From positions 1 through 13,904 of the forward strand of contig CAZAMT010000087.1 in assembly GCA_964486145.1 (NCBI GenBank): DNA of 13,904 nt, given 5' to 3'. The notes beneath the pieces are model-generated. The model ran no database searches. It saw nothing but the letters and a program-made list of their open reading frames with translations, and was not told the origin of the DNA. A program made the position numbers and the translations under genes. This DNA comes from CAZAMT01 sp964486145 (GTDB lineage: Bacteria > Bacteroidota > Bacteroidia > Bacteroidales > JAAAOM01). Of the stretch, positions 1 through 7,871 are shown piece after piece (position 1 is the stretch's first letter; each line of letters opens with the position of its first letter).

Positions 1-117
1 TAATAGTTAATTAAAACTTTCCACGGTTGTGTATGTCAGGATCATGGGCAAGGTGTCTGAAAAGACTTTTCAGACACCTTTGTTTTAATACCTTCAGGGC
101 TTTGCCTGATACATTCA
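1..117. other. Intergenic edge downstream of glnA
   Basis: This short stretch lies between the left window edge and the stop codon of the minus-strand glnA. I see no gene in it. Its one clear feature is a strong hairpin at 51-79. A weaker bulged stem (TCAGGGC / GCCTGA, near 95-110) sits between that hairpin and the glnA stop. Confidence 0.6.
51..84 (+). terminator. Strong hairpin, probable terminator near the end of glnA
   Basis: A perfect 13-bp stem (AGGTGTCTGAAAA at 51-63, TTTTCAGACACCT at 67-79) closes on a 3-base loop. On the plus strand it runs into TTGTTTTAA, so it looks like a rho-independent terminator for a plus-strand gene ending left of the window. On the minus strand it lies about 40 bases past the glnA stop but has no following T-run, so its role for glnA is less sure. 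Confidence 0.65.
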
Positions 118-1530
118 TTAATTATCATAATACAATTCAAACTCAAACGGATGGGGACGCAATGACATCTCAAGCAACTCATTTTCTGTTTTATATTCAA
201 TGTAAGCATCAATAAGATCTTTTGTAAACACACCACCTTTTAACAAGAATTCATGATCTTCGGCCAGTGCCATTAACGATTCTTCCAGGGATGCCGGAAC
301 AGAGTTTATTTTAGCCTTATCAGCAACTGATAACTCGTAAATATTTTTATCAAGTGGATCACCCGGATCGATTTTATTTTCTATCCCATCCATCACGGCC
401 ATGAGCATGGCAGTCCACGTAAGATAGCCGTTAGCCGTTGGATCAGGACAACGGAATTCAAATCGTTTGGCTTTCGGATTATTCGAATACATGGGTATAC
501 GAACTGCTGCCGAACGGTTCCGCGCCGAATACACCAAATTAACAGGCGCTTCAAAACCAGGCACTAACCGGCGATATGAGTTGGTTGTTGGTGCCGCAAA
601 AGCCAGAACAGCAGGGGCATGTTTTAAAAGTCCGCCAATGGCATACAATCCAAGTTGTGACATGCCTGCATATTTGTCGCCTGCAAACATGTTTTTGCCG
701 TCTTTCCAAATTGAAAAATGGGAGTGCATACCGCTTCCGTTATCATCATAAATAGGCTTTGCCATGAAAGTAACCGTTTTTCCATGCTGCTTGGCCACAT
801 TTTTAATAATGTATTTGAACCACTTAAACTGATCGGCCATGGTAAGCAAATCTGCATATTTCATATCAATTTCTGCCTGGCCTCCTGTAGCAACTTCGTG
901 GTGATGGGCTTCCACAACAATGCCCAGTTTTCGCATGACATTAACCATTTCGGTTCTTAAATCATGGTATGTATCGGTAGGACTGACCGGGAAATAACCT
1001 CCTTTGTAAGAAGGTTTATAACCAAGGTTCGGTTCTTCAATACGATTGGTGTTCCATTGTCCTTCAACCGAATCAATCTGGTACATTCCCATGCTTTGTG
1101 TTTGCTGGTACCTGATTTCATCGAAAATAAAAAACTCTGGTTCTGGTCCGATAAAGCACGTATCTCCTACTCCCGACTTTTTGAGATATTCAACTCCTTT
1201 CTGAGCAACCCACCGGGGATCCTTACCATATTTCTCTTTGGTAATCGGATCAACAATATTTGCAAGTACACTTACCGTAGGTTCTGCGAAAAAAGGATCA
1301 ATTTTAGCAGTTGAAGGATCGGGAATGGCTACCATATCAGACATTTCAATACCTTGCCAACCACGGATGGATGAACCATCAAACCCCAGCCCTTCTTCAA
1401 AAATACTTTCATCAAGCGCATCAACAGGATACGTACAATGTTGCCAGGTGCCCAACAAATCCACAAATTTAAGATCCATCATTTCGGCACCATTCTTCTT
1501 TGCAAAATCGAAAAATTCTTTTGGTGTCAT
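118..1530 (-). CDS. glnA: Glutamine synthetase type I (GSI-beta-like)
   Basis: This enzyme makes glutamine from glutamate, ammonia and ATP in the cytoplasm; the family forms dodecamers. The 470-residue length is normal for type I. Visible motifs, in order: the beta-grasp DGSS at 51-54; the metal-binding GPEPEFF at 128-134 (E130, E132); HHHEVATGGQAE at 209-220; NGSGMH at 264-269; the RRLVPGFEAP loop at 320-329 with the flexible-loop glutamate E327; NRSAAVRIP at 338-346; and RFEFR at 356-360. The DKNIYEL segment keeps a tyrosine (Y398) where adenylylated GSI enzymes carry their modified tyrosine (KNLYDLP in E. coli), so regulation by adenylylation is possible, but no glnE is visible. The ATG at 1530 begins the conserved TPKEFFDFA region and is the natural start. 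It is transcribed divergently from the type II gene across a 340-bp AT-rich region. Confidence 0.97.
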   Translation of the reverse strand: MTPKEFFDFAKKNGAEMMDLKFVDLLGTWQHCTYPVDALDESIFEEGLGFDGSSIRGWQGIEMSDMVAIPDPSTAKIDPFFAEPTVSVLANIVDPITKEKYGKDPRWVAQKGVEYLKKSGVGDTCFIGPEPEFFIFDEIRYQQTQSMGMYQIDSVEGQWNTNRIEEPNLGYKPSYKGGYFPVSPTDTYHDLRTEMVNVMRKLGIVVEAHHHEVATGGQAEIDMKYADLLTMADQFKWFKYIIKNVAKQHGKTVTFMAKPIYDDNGSGMHSHFSIWKDGKNMFAGDKYAGMSQLGLYAIGGLLKHAPAVLAFAAPTTNSYRRLVPGFEAPVNLVYSARNRSAAVRIPMYSNNPKAKRFEFRCPDPTANGYLTWTAMLMAVMDGIENKIDPGDPLDKNIYELSVADKAKINSVPASLEESLMALAEDHEFLLKGGVFTKDLIDAYIEYKTENELLEMSLRPHPFEFELYYDN

Positions 1531-1870
1531 AACTTTTCTTTTTAAATGAATACTAAAAAACTATTATGGCTATTAAAATAAAATTATAAGTGGTTTTCAA
1601 ATTTAACTACCAATTCGTAAGCCTTTGTTTCATGATTGTATATTTATTAATCCATGTTCAATATTTATACAATAATAGTAATGTTTGCAATTTATCATAA
1701 AAAACATTCATGATCCATTTAAAAAACAGGGTTCATTAATGAATAATTAATTATTATTCGTCAAATACCCTTACAAATTTATACTAAAAATGGAAAAAAT
1801 AGTAATAAATTAATATTTTTTTGTATCATTGCGCAATAATTTTATTCATTTATATCTTAAAATCTGTAAA
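1531..1870. promoter_or_regulatory. Divergent control region between glnA and the type II gene
   Basis: This 340-bp, very AT-rich region must hold the promoters for both divergent glutamine synthetase genes. It contains three perfect palindromes: TTCATTAATGAA at 1732-1743, AATAATTAATTATT at 1742-1755 (sharing two bases with the first) and ATTGCGCAAT at 1828-1837, the last about 33 bases before the type II start. They are candidate operator sites, but AT-rich palindromes arise easily by chance; ATTGCGCAAT is the most distinctive. I did not recognise a known nitrogen-regulator site. Confidence 0.4.
1598..1605 (-). promoter_or_regulatory. Possible Bacteroidota -7 promoter element for glnA
   Basis: On the minus strand this reads TAAATTTG, an exact match to the Bacteroidota -7 consensus TAnnTTTG, about 68 bases before the glnA start. 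No TTG is found at the expected -33 spacing, so this is only a weak candidate. Confidence 0.25.
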
Positions 1871-2878
1871 ATGGGAAAAGTTAAGCTTGAGTATGTATGG
1901 TTAGATGGATATCAACCGGAACCAAATCTTAGAAGTAAAACAAAAATTCTGAAATTATCGGAATTTGCAGGTGAATTGGAAAAAGTGCCAATGTGGTCGT
2001 TTGACGGAAGTTCAACGCAACAAGCAGAAGGACATTCTTCGGACTGCTTGCTAAAGCCGGTGAATATATACCGTGATGCAGGGCGAAAAGATGCCTGGAT
2101 AGTAATGTGCGAAGTGCTTTTACCAGATGGCAGTCCACATCCTTCAAACGCAAGGGCATCAATAGATAATGACATTGATGAGTACTGGTTTGGTTTTGAA
2201 CAGGAATATACGTTTGTGAAAGGCAGTCGTCCGCTGGGATTTCCGCAAAACGGATTCCCCGCCCCTCAGGGAATGTACTATTGCTCGGTAGGTGATGACT
2301 ATATTGCAGGTCGTGATATTGTCGAAGAACACCTTGACCTTTGTCTTGAGGCAGGACTTGATATTACCGGTATAAATGCAGAGGTTATGCTTGGTCAGTG
2401 GGAATACCAGTGTTTTGGTAAAGGAGAAAAAGCTGGTGACGATGCATGGATAGCCCGCTACCTGTTATTCCGAACTGCTGAAAAATACGATGTGCACATT
2501 GAATTCGCTCCAAAACCAGTGAAAGGCGACTGGAACGGGTCGGGTATGCATACCAATTTCTCGAATAAGCGAATGAGGGAAAACGGAACAAAGGAATATT
2601 TCATAAATATATGTGAAAACTTTTCAAAAACGCATAATGAACATATCCTTGTATATGGTTCCCGGAACGAGGAACGTCTTACAGGTCTTCATGAAACGCA
2701 GCATATCGGAACATACAGTTATGGCGAAAGTGACAGGGGCGCTTCCATACGTATTCCGGTTCCAACCATTGATAGCGAATATAAAAGTGGTTACCTGGAA
2801 GACAGAAGGCCTGCTTCAAACGCAGATCCTTATAAAGTAATTGACCGAATAACAAAATCAGTAAAAGAAGTAAAATAA
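1871..2878 (+). CDS. Glutamine synthetase type II (eukaryote-like)
   Basis: This enzyme catalyses the same reaction as GlnA but belongs to the shorter GSII family, typical of eukaryotes and found in some bacteria, including many Bacteroidota. The protein is 335 residues from the ATG at 1871. An in-frame ATG at 1829 would add 14 residues, but GSII proteins usually begin close to the KLEYVWLDGY motif, so I chose the later start. Motifs: WLDGY at 10-14; MWSFDGSSTQQA at 41-52; WFGFEQEYTF at 106-115 (metal-binding glutamates); GINAEVMLGQWEYQ at 167-180; APKPVKGDWNGSGMHTNFS at 213-231; DRGASIRIP at 288-296; and YLEDRRPASNADPY at 308-321. All the catalytic signatures look intact. GSII enzymes are usually not adenylylated, so control is probably transcriptional or by feedback. 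The gene converges on glnN. Confidence 0.95.
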   Translation: MGKVKLEYVWLDGYQPEPNLRSKTKILKLSEFAGELEKVPMWSFDGSSTQQAEGHSSDCLLKPVNIYRDAGRKDAWIVMCEVLLPDGSPHPSNARASIDNDIDEYWFGFEQEYTFVKGSRPLGFPQNGFPAPQGMYYCSVGDDYIAGRDIVEEHLDLCLEAGLDITGINAEVMLGQWEYQCFGKGEKAGDDAWIARYLLFRTAEKYDVHIEFAPKPVKGDWNGSGMHTNFSNKRMRENGTKEYFINICENFSKTHNEHILVYGSRNEERLTGLHETQHIGTYSYGESDRGASIRIPVPTIDSEYKSGYLEDRRPASNADPYKVIDRITKSVKEVK

Positions 2879-2903
2879 AAAAGAGGCAAATGCCTCTTTT
2901 TTT
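2879..2903. terminator. Bidirectional terminator between two convergent glutamine synthetase genes
   Basis: AAAAGAGGCA (2879-2888) and TGCCTCTTTT (2891-2900) form a perfect 10-bp stem with a 2-base AA spacer. A-runs and T-runs flank it, giving a U-tract on both strands. It lies in the 25-base gap between the stop of the type II gene (2876-2878) and the stop of glnN (2904-2906), so it should end both transcripts. Confidence 0.9.
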
Positions 2904-5093
2904 TTATCTTGTAAACAAAAGTTCTCTGTATTTTGGCAATGGCCAAATCTCATCATCAACTATCAGTTCCAGTTTATCAATGTGATATCTGATTTCATCG
3001 AAGTAAGGCCTTACCTCTTTCGAGTATCGCCGGGCCTTTTCAAATGGGTCATCCACCTTGTTCACAACTTTTCGCGTCTCGATCATCTCGTGGACTTTTG
3101 CCTTGATGGTTGTAATGTGTTTGGATATGGTTTTAATAAGCTCCAGTCTGGCACCAGCAAGATTCTTAAAGTCTACTTCATCGTACATTTCTTTTAACAA
3201 CTTCACGTTTTGCAGTAATGTCGTCTGGTATTCAATTGCTACAGGAACAATGTGGTTTATCGATAAATCACCAAGAATTCGTGCCTCAATCTGAATCTTT
3301 TTTGCATAAGTGTCTAATCGCACATTGGTTCTGGCATCAATCTCACGCTCTGAAAGCACTCCAATTTGTGCATACAGTTTTTTGGTGTTTTTTGAATTAT
3401 AAATTTCATATGCATCCGGCACATTCGTTATGTTTGACAATCCTCTCTTTTCTGCTTCTCTTAACCATTCCTCACCATAATTATTTCCTTCGAAACGAAT
3501 GGATTTTGAGTCAATAATATATTGTCGTAATACCTGAAATATCGCTTCATCTTTTTTCACTCCTTTATCAATAAGGGCATCAACATCTTTTTTGAATTCG
3601 ATAAGTTGTGCAGCAACTGCTGAATTCAGTGCTATCATAGGAGAAGCACAATTAGCAGAAGAACCCACTGCCCGAAATTCAAATTTATTACCGGTGAAAG
3701 CAAAAGGAGAGGTTCGGTTCCTATCGGTGTTGTCCAGCAATATTTGAGGAATTTTACCAATATTGAGTTTTAATTCGGTTTTTTCATCCGGGGTCATTTT
3801 CCGGGAAGTCACTTTTTCCTCTATTTCATTTAGCATTGCCGTTAACTGACTGCCAATAAACACACTAATAATAGAAGGTGGTGCTTCATTGGCCCCAAGG
3901 CGGTGAGCATTTCCTGCAGATGCAATGCTTGCTCTAAGCAAATCCGCATGATTGTAAACCGCCTTAATCGTATTCACCAGAAAGGTAAGAAATTGCAGGT
4001 TGGTTTTTGGGTTATGTCCGGGCGACAATAAATTTATACCTGTATCGGTTGCCAGTGACCAATTGTTATGCTTGCCTGAACCGTTTATATCCTTGAAAGG
4101 TTTCTCATGATGAATGACCCGAAAGTGGTGTTTCCTGGCCACTCGCCTCATCAGATCCATGAGCAGCAGGTTGTGATCTACGGCCAGGTTGCATTCTTCA
4201 AATATTGGAGCACATTCAAACTGGTTTGGGGCTACCTCGTTATGACGCGTTTTAATAGGTATACCCAGCTTATATGACTCGATTTCAAATTCCTTCATGT
4301 AAGATGTAACCCTTTCAGGGATGGAACTGAAATAATGGTCATCCAGTTGTTGATCCTTTGCAGAGGCATGCCCCATGAGAGTTCTGTCGCAAAGCACCAG
4401 ATCAGGTCGCGCGAGATAAAGTGATTCATCAACGAGAAAATATTCCTGTTCCCAACCGAGGGTAGAAATAACTTTGGTTACATTTTTATCAAAATACTGG
4501 CATACATCCACCGCGGCTTTGTCAATAGCATTCAGCGCTTTGAGAAGGGGTGTTTTATGGTCAAGGGCTTCCCCGGTGTAAGAAATATAAATGGTAGGTA
4601 TACTTAACGTATTACCAATAATAAATGCCGGGGATGAAGGATCCCAGGCTGTATATCCCCTTGCTTCGAAGGTATTTCGAATACCCCCGCTTGGAAAACT
4701 GGATGCATCCGGTTCTTGCTGGGCAAGCAGTTTTCCGGAAAATTTTTCGATGACAATTCCAAAATCACCGGTTTCAATGAATGCATCATGTTTTTCAGCC
4801 GTACCTTCTGTCAATGGTTGAAACCAATGTGTGTAATGCGTGGCTCCCATTTCCATGGCCCATGCCTTCATACCCGTTGCAACCTGATCGGCAATTTTCC
4901 TGTCAATCTGAGTCCCTTTCTCAATTGCTTCAATTACGTGGCTGTAGGCTTCCTTGGAAAGATATTTTTCCATCTTTCTGTTATCGAAAACATTCATACC
5001 ATAATAATCGGATGTGAGTTTACCTGGTGCACTAACAGTGACAGGTTGTCTGTCGATAACATCCCCCAATGCTTTAAATCTTATACTTGCCAT
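2904..5093 (-). CDS. glnN: Glutamine synthetase type III
   Basis: This is the long glutamine synthetase class first described in Bacteroides and also found in cyanobacteria; it makes glutamine as a dodecamer of large subunits. The 729-residue length is normal for the family. Key motifs: the N-terminal GSIII region with THYTHWFQPLT at 85-95; SSFPSGGIRNTFEARGYTAWD at 131-151; GWEQEYFL at 213-220; RHNEVAPNQFECAPIFEE at 283-300; KDINGSGKHNNWS at 334-346; RLGANEAPPSIISVFIG at 398-414; and NRTSPFAFTGNKFEFRAVGSS at 459-479. The C-terminal third is helical with charged stretches, as in other GSIII proteins. The ATG at 5093 gives the expected MASIRFKAL start. It lies 128 bp downstream of the M20 dipeptidase on the same strand, so it may have its own promoter or share a transcript. 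I see no truncation or frameshift. Confidence 0.97.
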   Translation of the reverse strand: MASIRFKALGDVIDRQPVTVSAPGKLTSDYYGMNVFDNRKMEKYLSKEAYSHVIEAIEKGTQIDRKIADQVATGMKAWAMEMGATHYTHWFQPLTEGTAEKHDAFIETGDFGIVIEKFSGKLLAQQEPDASSFPSGGIRNTFEARGYTAWDPSSPAFIIGNTLSIPTIYISYTGEALDHKTPLLKALNAIDKAAVDVCQYFDKNVTKVISTLGWEQEYFLVDESLYLARPDLVLCDRTLMGHASAKDQQLDDHYFSSIPERVTSYMKEFEIESYKLGIPIKTRHNEVAPNQFECAPIFEECNLAVDHNLLLMDLMRRVARKHHFRVIHHEKPFKDINGSGKHNNWSLATDTGINLLSPGHNPKTNLQFLTFLVNTIKAVYNHADLLRASIASAGNAHRLGANEAPPSIISVFIGSQLTAMLNEIEEKVTSRKMTPDEKTELKLNIGKIPQILLDNTDRNRTSPFAFTGNKFEFRAVGSSANCASPMIALNSAVAAQLIEFKKDVDALIDKGVKKDEAIFQVLRQYIIDSKSIRFEGNNYGEEWLREAEKRGLSNITNVPDAYEIYNSKNTKKLYAQIGVLSEREIDARTNVRLDTYAKKIQIEARILGDLSINHIVPVAIEYQTTLLQNVKLLKEMYDEVDFKNLAGARLELIKTISKHITTIKAKVHEMIETRKVVNKVDDPFEKARRYSKEVRPYFDEIRYHIDKLELIVDDEIWPLPKYRELLFTR

Positions 5094-5221
5094 GAAATAG
5101 AATTAATTTTATTATAAATTGATATTTTGGGCGGTAAAGATAAGAAAAATTGTAAATTGGATGGTATCATCAGGAGGCTCCAAATTACAAATAGATATTT
5201 ATACCAATCAAAGCCTGTTTC

Positions 5222-6595
5222 TTATTTCTTCATCTCGGCAAAGTACTTATAAAACAAGGGAATGGTCTCAATGCCCTTTGAGAAATTTGCCAACGGAAAA
5301 TTCTCATTGGGTGAATGAATCGCATCACTCTCCAGGCCAAAGCCCATCAAAATAGACTTTACACCAAGAATTTCCTCAAAATCGGCGATCACGGGGATAC
5401 TTCCACCACTTCTTGTGGGTACCGGTTTCTTCCCAAATGTTTTTTCGAGTGCTTTGCTTGCAGCCATGTACTCAATGGATGAGATAGGTGCCACATATCC
5501 ACGTCCACCGTGCAATGGAGTTATTTTTACATTTACACCTGGTGGAGCAATGGAACGAAAATATTCAACAAACAAATCGTCAATTTTATGATAGTCCTGA
5601 TTAGGTACGAGCCTCATCGAAATCTTTGCCCAGGCTTTTGAAGGGATAACGGTTTTTGCACCCTCTCCAGTAAATCCACCCCAAATACCACATACATCAA
5701 GAGATGGTCTAATACCCGTGTGCTCGATGGTTGAATACCCCTGTTCACCCACAAGCGCGTTTACACCGATACTTTTTTTGTAAAAATTTTTATCGAATGG
5801 TGCCCGTGCCAGTTCTTTTCGTTCTTCATCAGAAACAGGCAGTATATCATCATAAAAACCGGGTATTATAATCTGATGCTTATCATTGGTAAGTGATGAA
5901 ATCATTTTAGCAAGCATGTTGATTGGATTCGCCACTGCCCCTCCATAAAGACCGCTGTGAAGATCCCGGTTTGGACCGGTTATTTCAATATCATAATATG
6001 TTATTCCTCTTAATCCAACCGTAATGGAAGGGATATCGGGGCCGAGCATGGTAGTATCAGAAACAAGAATGACATCCGCTTTTAACATTTCCTTATTCTT
6101 CTCACAAAAAGGCTTTAGATTAGGTGAACCTATTTCCTCTTCTCCTTCAATGATGAATTTTACATTGCAGGGTAAAGTATTGGTTTTTGACAACACTTCA
6201 AAAGCTTTCAGTTGCATGAACAGTTGCCCCTTATCATCATCTGCACCCCGTGCAAAGATTTTACCGTCTCTTACCACGGGTTCAAATGGTTCTGAATCCC
6301 ACAATTCAAAAGGTTCCGCCGGTTGCACATCGTAATGGCCATAAACAAGCACCACAGGCAATGCAGGATCAATGATTCGTTGCCCAAATACCACCGGATG
6401 GCCTCCTGTTGGATAAACCTCGGCTGAATCAGCCCCGGAGCTCAGAAGCTGTTCCCGGATTTTTTGTGATGCCCTCCGCATGTCTTTTCTATGCTCGGGT
6501 TTCGAACTTACAGAAGGTATTCGAATAAGTTCGAACAACTCATTTAGAAACCTGTCATTGTTCTTTTTAATGTAATCTGATATTGTTGACTTCAT
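5222..6595 (-). CDS. M20 family metallodipeptidase (CNDP/carnosinase-like)
   Basis: This is a cytosolic zinc or manganese exopeptidase of the M20 family, probably hydrolysing dipeptides; the exact substrate cannot be read from the sequence. The 457-residue length is typical. Metal and catalytic residues are present: H87 and D89 in GHYDVQP; the bridging aspartate D120 in ARGADDDKGQ; the catalytic/ligand pair E153-E154 in EGEEEIGS; D180 in LVSDTTM; and H427 in DAIHSPNE. The segment with DLHSGLYGG belongs to the lid/dimerisation domain and supports assignment to the CNDP-like dipeptidases rather than ArgE or DapE. Its ATG overlaps the stop codon of the upstream DUF3109 gene (ATGA), so the two are translationally coupled. 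A role in releasing amino acids for nitrogen supply would suit the neighbouring glutamine synthetases, but that is inference. Confidence 0.93.
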   Translation of the reverse strand: MKSTISDYIKKNNDRFLNELFELIRIPSVSSKPEHRKDMRRASQKIREQLLSSGADSAEVYPTGGHPVVFGQRIIDPALPVVLVYGHYDVQPAEPFELWDSEPFEPVVRDGKIFARGADDDKGQLFMQLKAFEVLSKTNTLPCNVKFIIEGEEEIGSPNLKPFCEKNKEMLKADVILVSDTTMLGPDIPSITVGLRGITYYDIEITGPNRDLHSGLYGGAVANPINMLAKMISSLTNDKHQIIIPGFYDDILPVSDEERKELARAPFDKNFYKKSIGVNALVGEQGYSTIEHTGIRPSLDVCGIWGGFTGEGAKTVIPSKAWAKISMRLVPNQDYHKIDDLFVEYFRSIAPPGVNVKITPLHGGRGYVAPISSIEYMAASKALEKTFGKKPVPTRSGGSIPVIADFEEILGVKSILMGFGLESDAIHSPNENFPLANFSKGIETIPLFYKYFAEMKK

Positions 6596-7176
6596 TTTTT
6601 TTCTTTTGATGTAACCAGCGAATCTGCTGCTATTTCAAGTTTTTTATAAAACCCGGATCCATACTTTCGTATCAGCGCTTTTTTAACAAATTTATATACC
6701 GGAATGTTCTCTTTTTGACCAAGTAAGGTCGCAGGTTTACATATCTCCCATCGATCGTAATTTACACCTTCAAAATCCTGGTATCTCTTTGTTCTAACCG
6801 GATAAAGATGGCAGGAAACAGGTTTTTGATAATCAATGGCTCCATCCTCAAAAGCCTTTTCAATGCCGCATTTGGCAATTCCCTGTTCAAAAATCACGTA
6901 TGCACATTCTTTTCCATCAACCAAAGGCGTAACTACATCTCCATCGTTATCAATGACATGCCTGCCTTGATTCTTAATCGCTTGTATACCCTCCGGTCGC
7001 AAGTATTTTTTTATTGCAGGAAATAATTTATCAAGTTTCACAGCTTCTTCCGGCTCCAATGGCGCACCTGAATCCCCGTGCACACAACACATTCCCTTGC
7101 ATTTATCTAAATCGCAAATAAAATGCTTCTCTAATAAATCCAGGCTCACAACTCTCCCATCAATTTCAATCATCAT
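6592..7176 (-). CDS. DUF3109 family cysteine-rich protein
   Basis: This is a 194-residue cytoplasmic protein of the DUF3109 family, common in Bacteroidota and of unknown function. It has eight cysteines in a metal-site-like arrangement: C21-x4-C26-x3-C30-C31 near the N-terminus, then C91, C103, C122 (in PVSCHLYP) and C146 (in WEICKPA). The first cluster resembles the YkgJ/CxxxCC proteins, which are thought to bind zinc or an iron-sulfur cluster, so metal binding is a reasonable guess. There is no signal peptide or membrane segment. The start is an ATGATG pair, so translation may begin at 7176 or 7173. The stop overlaps the dipeptidase start by four bases, indicating an operon. It is divergent from the ECF sigma gene. 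Confidence 0.88.
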   Translation of the reverse strand: MMIEIDGRVVSLDLLEKHFICDLDKCKGMCCVHGDSGAPLEPEEAVKLDKLFPAIKKYLRPEGIQAIKNQGRHVIDNDGDVVTPLVDGKECAYVIFEQGIAKCGIEKAFEDGAIDYQKPVSCHLYPVRTKRYQDFEGVNYDRWEICKPATLLGQKENIPVYKFVKKALIRKYGSGFYKKLEIAADSLVTSKEKK

Positions 7177-7330
7177 GAGGCAAAAATACCATAATAATGT
7201 GGGTTAGGCTACAATAATCTTCTTAATTCTATTCAAACTAAATATAAATTTGTAAATATTTTCGTGGCTGAACGATTATTTATTGTTGAATATTATGAAA
7301 ATAAACTACATTTGATTAGAATTTAGTCAA
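7177..7330. promoter_or_regulatory. Divergent region between the DUF3109 gene and the ECF sigma gene
   Basis: This 154-bp AT-rich spacer must contain the start of transcription for both sides. The best promoter match for the plus side is at 7283-7314 (listed separately). I see no terminator or riboswitch. Confidence 0.4.
7283..7314 (+). promoter_or_regulatory. Candidate Bacteroidota promoter for the ECF sigma operon
   Basis: TTG at 7283-7285 is followed, after 21 bases, by TACATTTG at 7307-7314, an exact match to the -7 consensus TAnnTTTG. A second TTG at 7286-7288 would give an 18-base spacing. Transcription would start near 7320, leaving only about ten leader bases before the TTG start codon at 7331. 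The short leader is a reason for caution. Confidence 0.4.
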
Positions 7331-7870
7331 TTGAAACTATCGCGAAAAAATACAACCCCGGAACAAAAACTTGTACAACAGTTACAGGATGGCAATGATC
7401 ATTGCATTGAAGAATTATATAACATGTACGGTAGTGTTCTATACGGAGTAATTCTTAAAATTGTGCAGCGCGAAACCATTGCCGAAGATGTTTTACAGGA
7501 AGTTTTCATGAAAATCTGGAAAAACGGGCACCAATACAACGAATCCAAAGGAAAGCTATTTACCTGGATTTTAAATGTCGCACGAAATACTGCCATTGAC
7601 TATACGCGGTCGGCTGATTTTAAAAATGAGCAAAAACTACATTCCAATGTATCAGAAGGAGATAATGGAATAAAAACCAGTTTTGACGAAAAGATTGGTG
7701 TTAAAGACATGGTTTTCCGACTGGAACCAAAATATCAGGAAATAATTGACCTGGTTTATTTTAAAGGATTCACCCATACGGAAGCGGCAGAAAATTTAGG
7801 AATTCCGTTAGGTACAGTAAAAACAAGGGCCAGACAGGCATTAAAAGAATTAAAGGAAAAAGTTATATAA
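7331..7870 (+). CDS. ECF sigma factor (SigK-like, partner of an RskA-type anti-sigma)
   Basis: This 179-residue protein has the two-domain layout of group 4 (ECF) sigma factors. Region 2 covers about residues 22-92 and includes the DVLQEVFMKIW core-binding helix and the TWILNVARNTAIDYTR segment that contacts the -10 element. Region 4 covers about 128-178 and includes the helix-turn-helix FTHTEAAENLGIPLGTVKTRARQALKELK. There is no extra C-terminal domain. The start is TTG: the in-frame stop TGA at 7313-7315 lies just upstream, no ATG lies between it and the conserved region, and the first internal ATG (7423) would cut into region 2. One base separates its stop from the anti-sigma start, so the two are co-transcribed. 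The likely role is to direct RNA polymerase to a small regulon once released by its membrane inhibitor; the adjacent large surface-protein gene is the obvious candidate target. Confidence 0.93.
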   Translation: MKLSRKNTTPEQKLVQQLQDGNDHCIEELYNMYGSVLYGVILKIVQRETIAEDVLQEVFMKIWKNGHQYNESKGKLFTWILNVARNTAIDYTRSADFKNEQKLHSNVSEGDNGIKTSFDEKIGVKDMVFRLEPKYQEIIDLVYFKGFTHTEAAENLGIPLGTVKTRARQALKELKEKVI

Positions 7871-7871
7871 A

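Noticed and set aside
1238..1549. 103-codon plus-strand open frame over the start of glnA
   Set aside because: It is a shadow of the glnA coding strand, with no independent support.
4716..5117. 133-codon open frame on the plus strand inside glnN
   Set aside because: It lies wholly antisense to the conserved N-terminal part of a clear type III glutamine synthetase and has no protein-family features.
7181..7188. TATTTTTG on the minus strand as a promoter for the DUF3109 gene
   Set aside because: It matches TAnnTTTG, but it sits five bases from the start codon and the nearest TTG is 23 bases away, so it would need a leaderless transcript and poor spacing.
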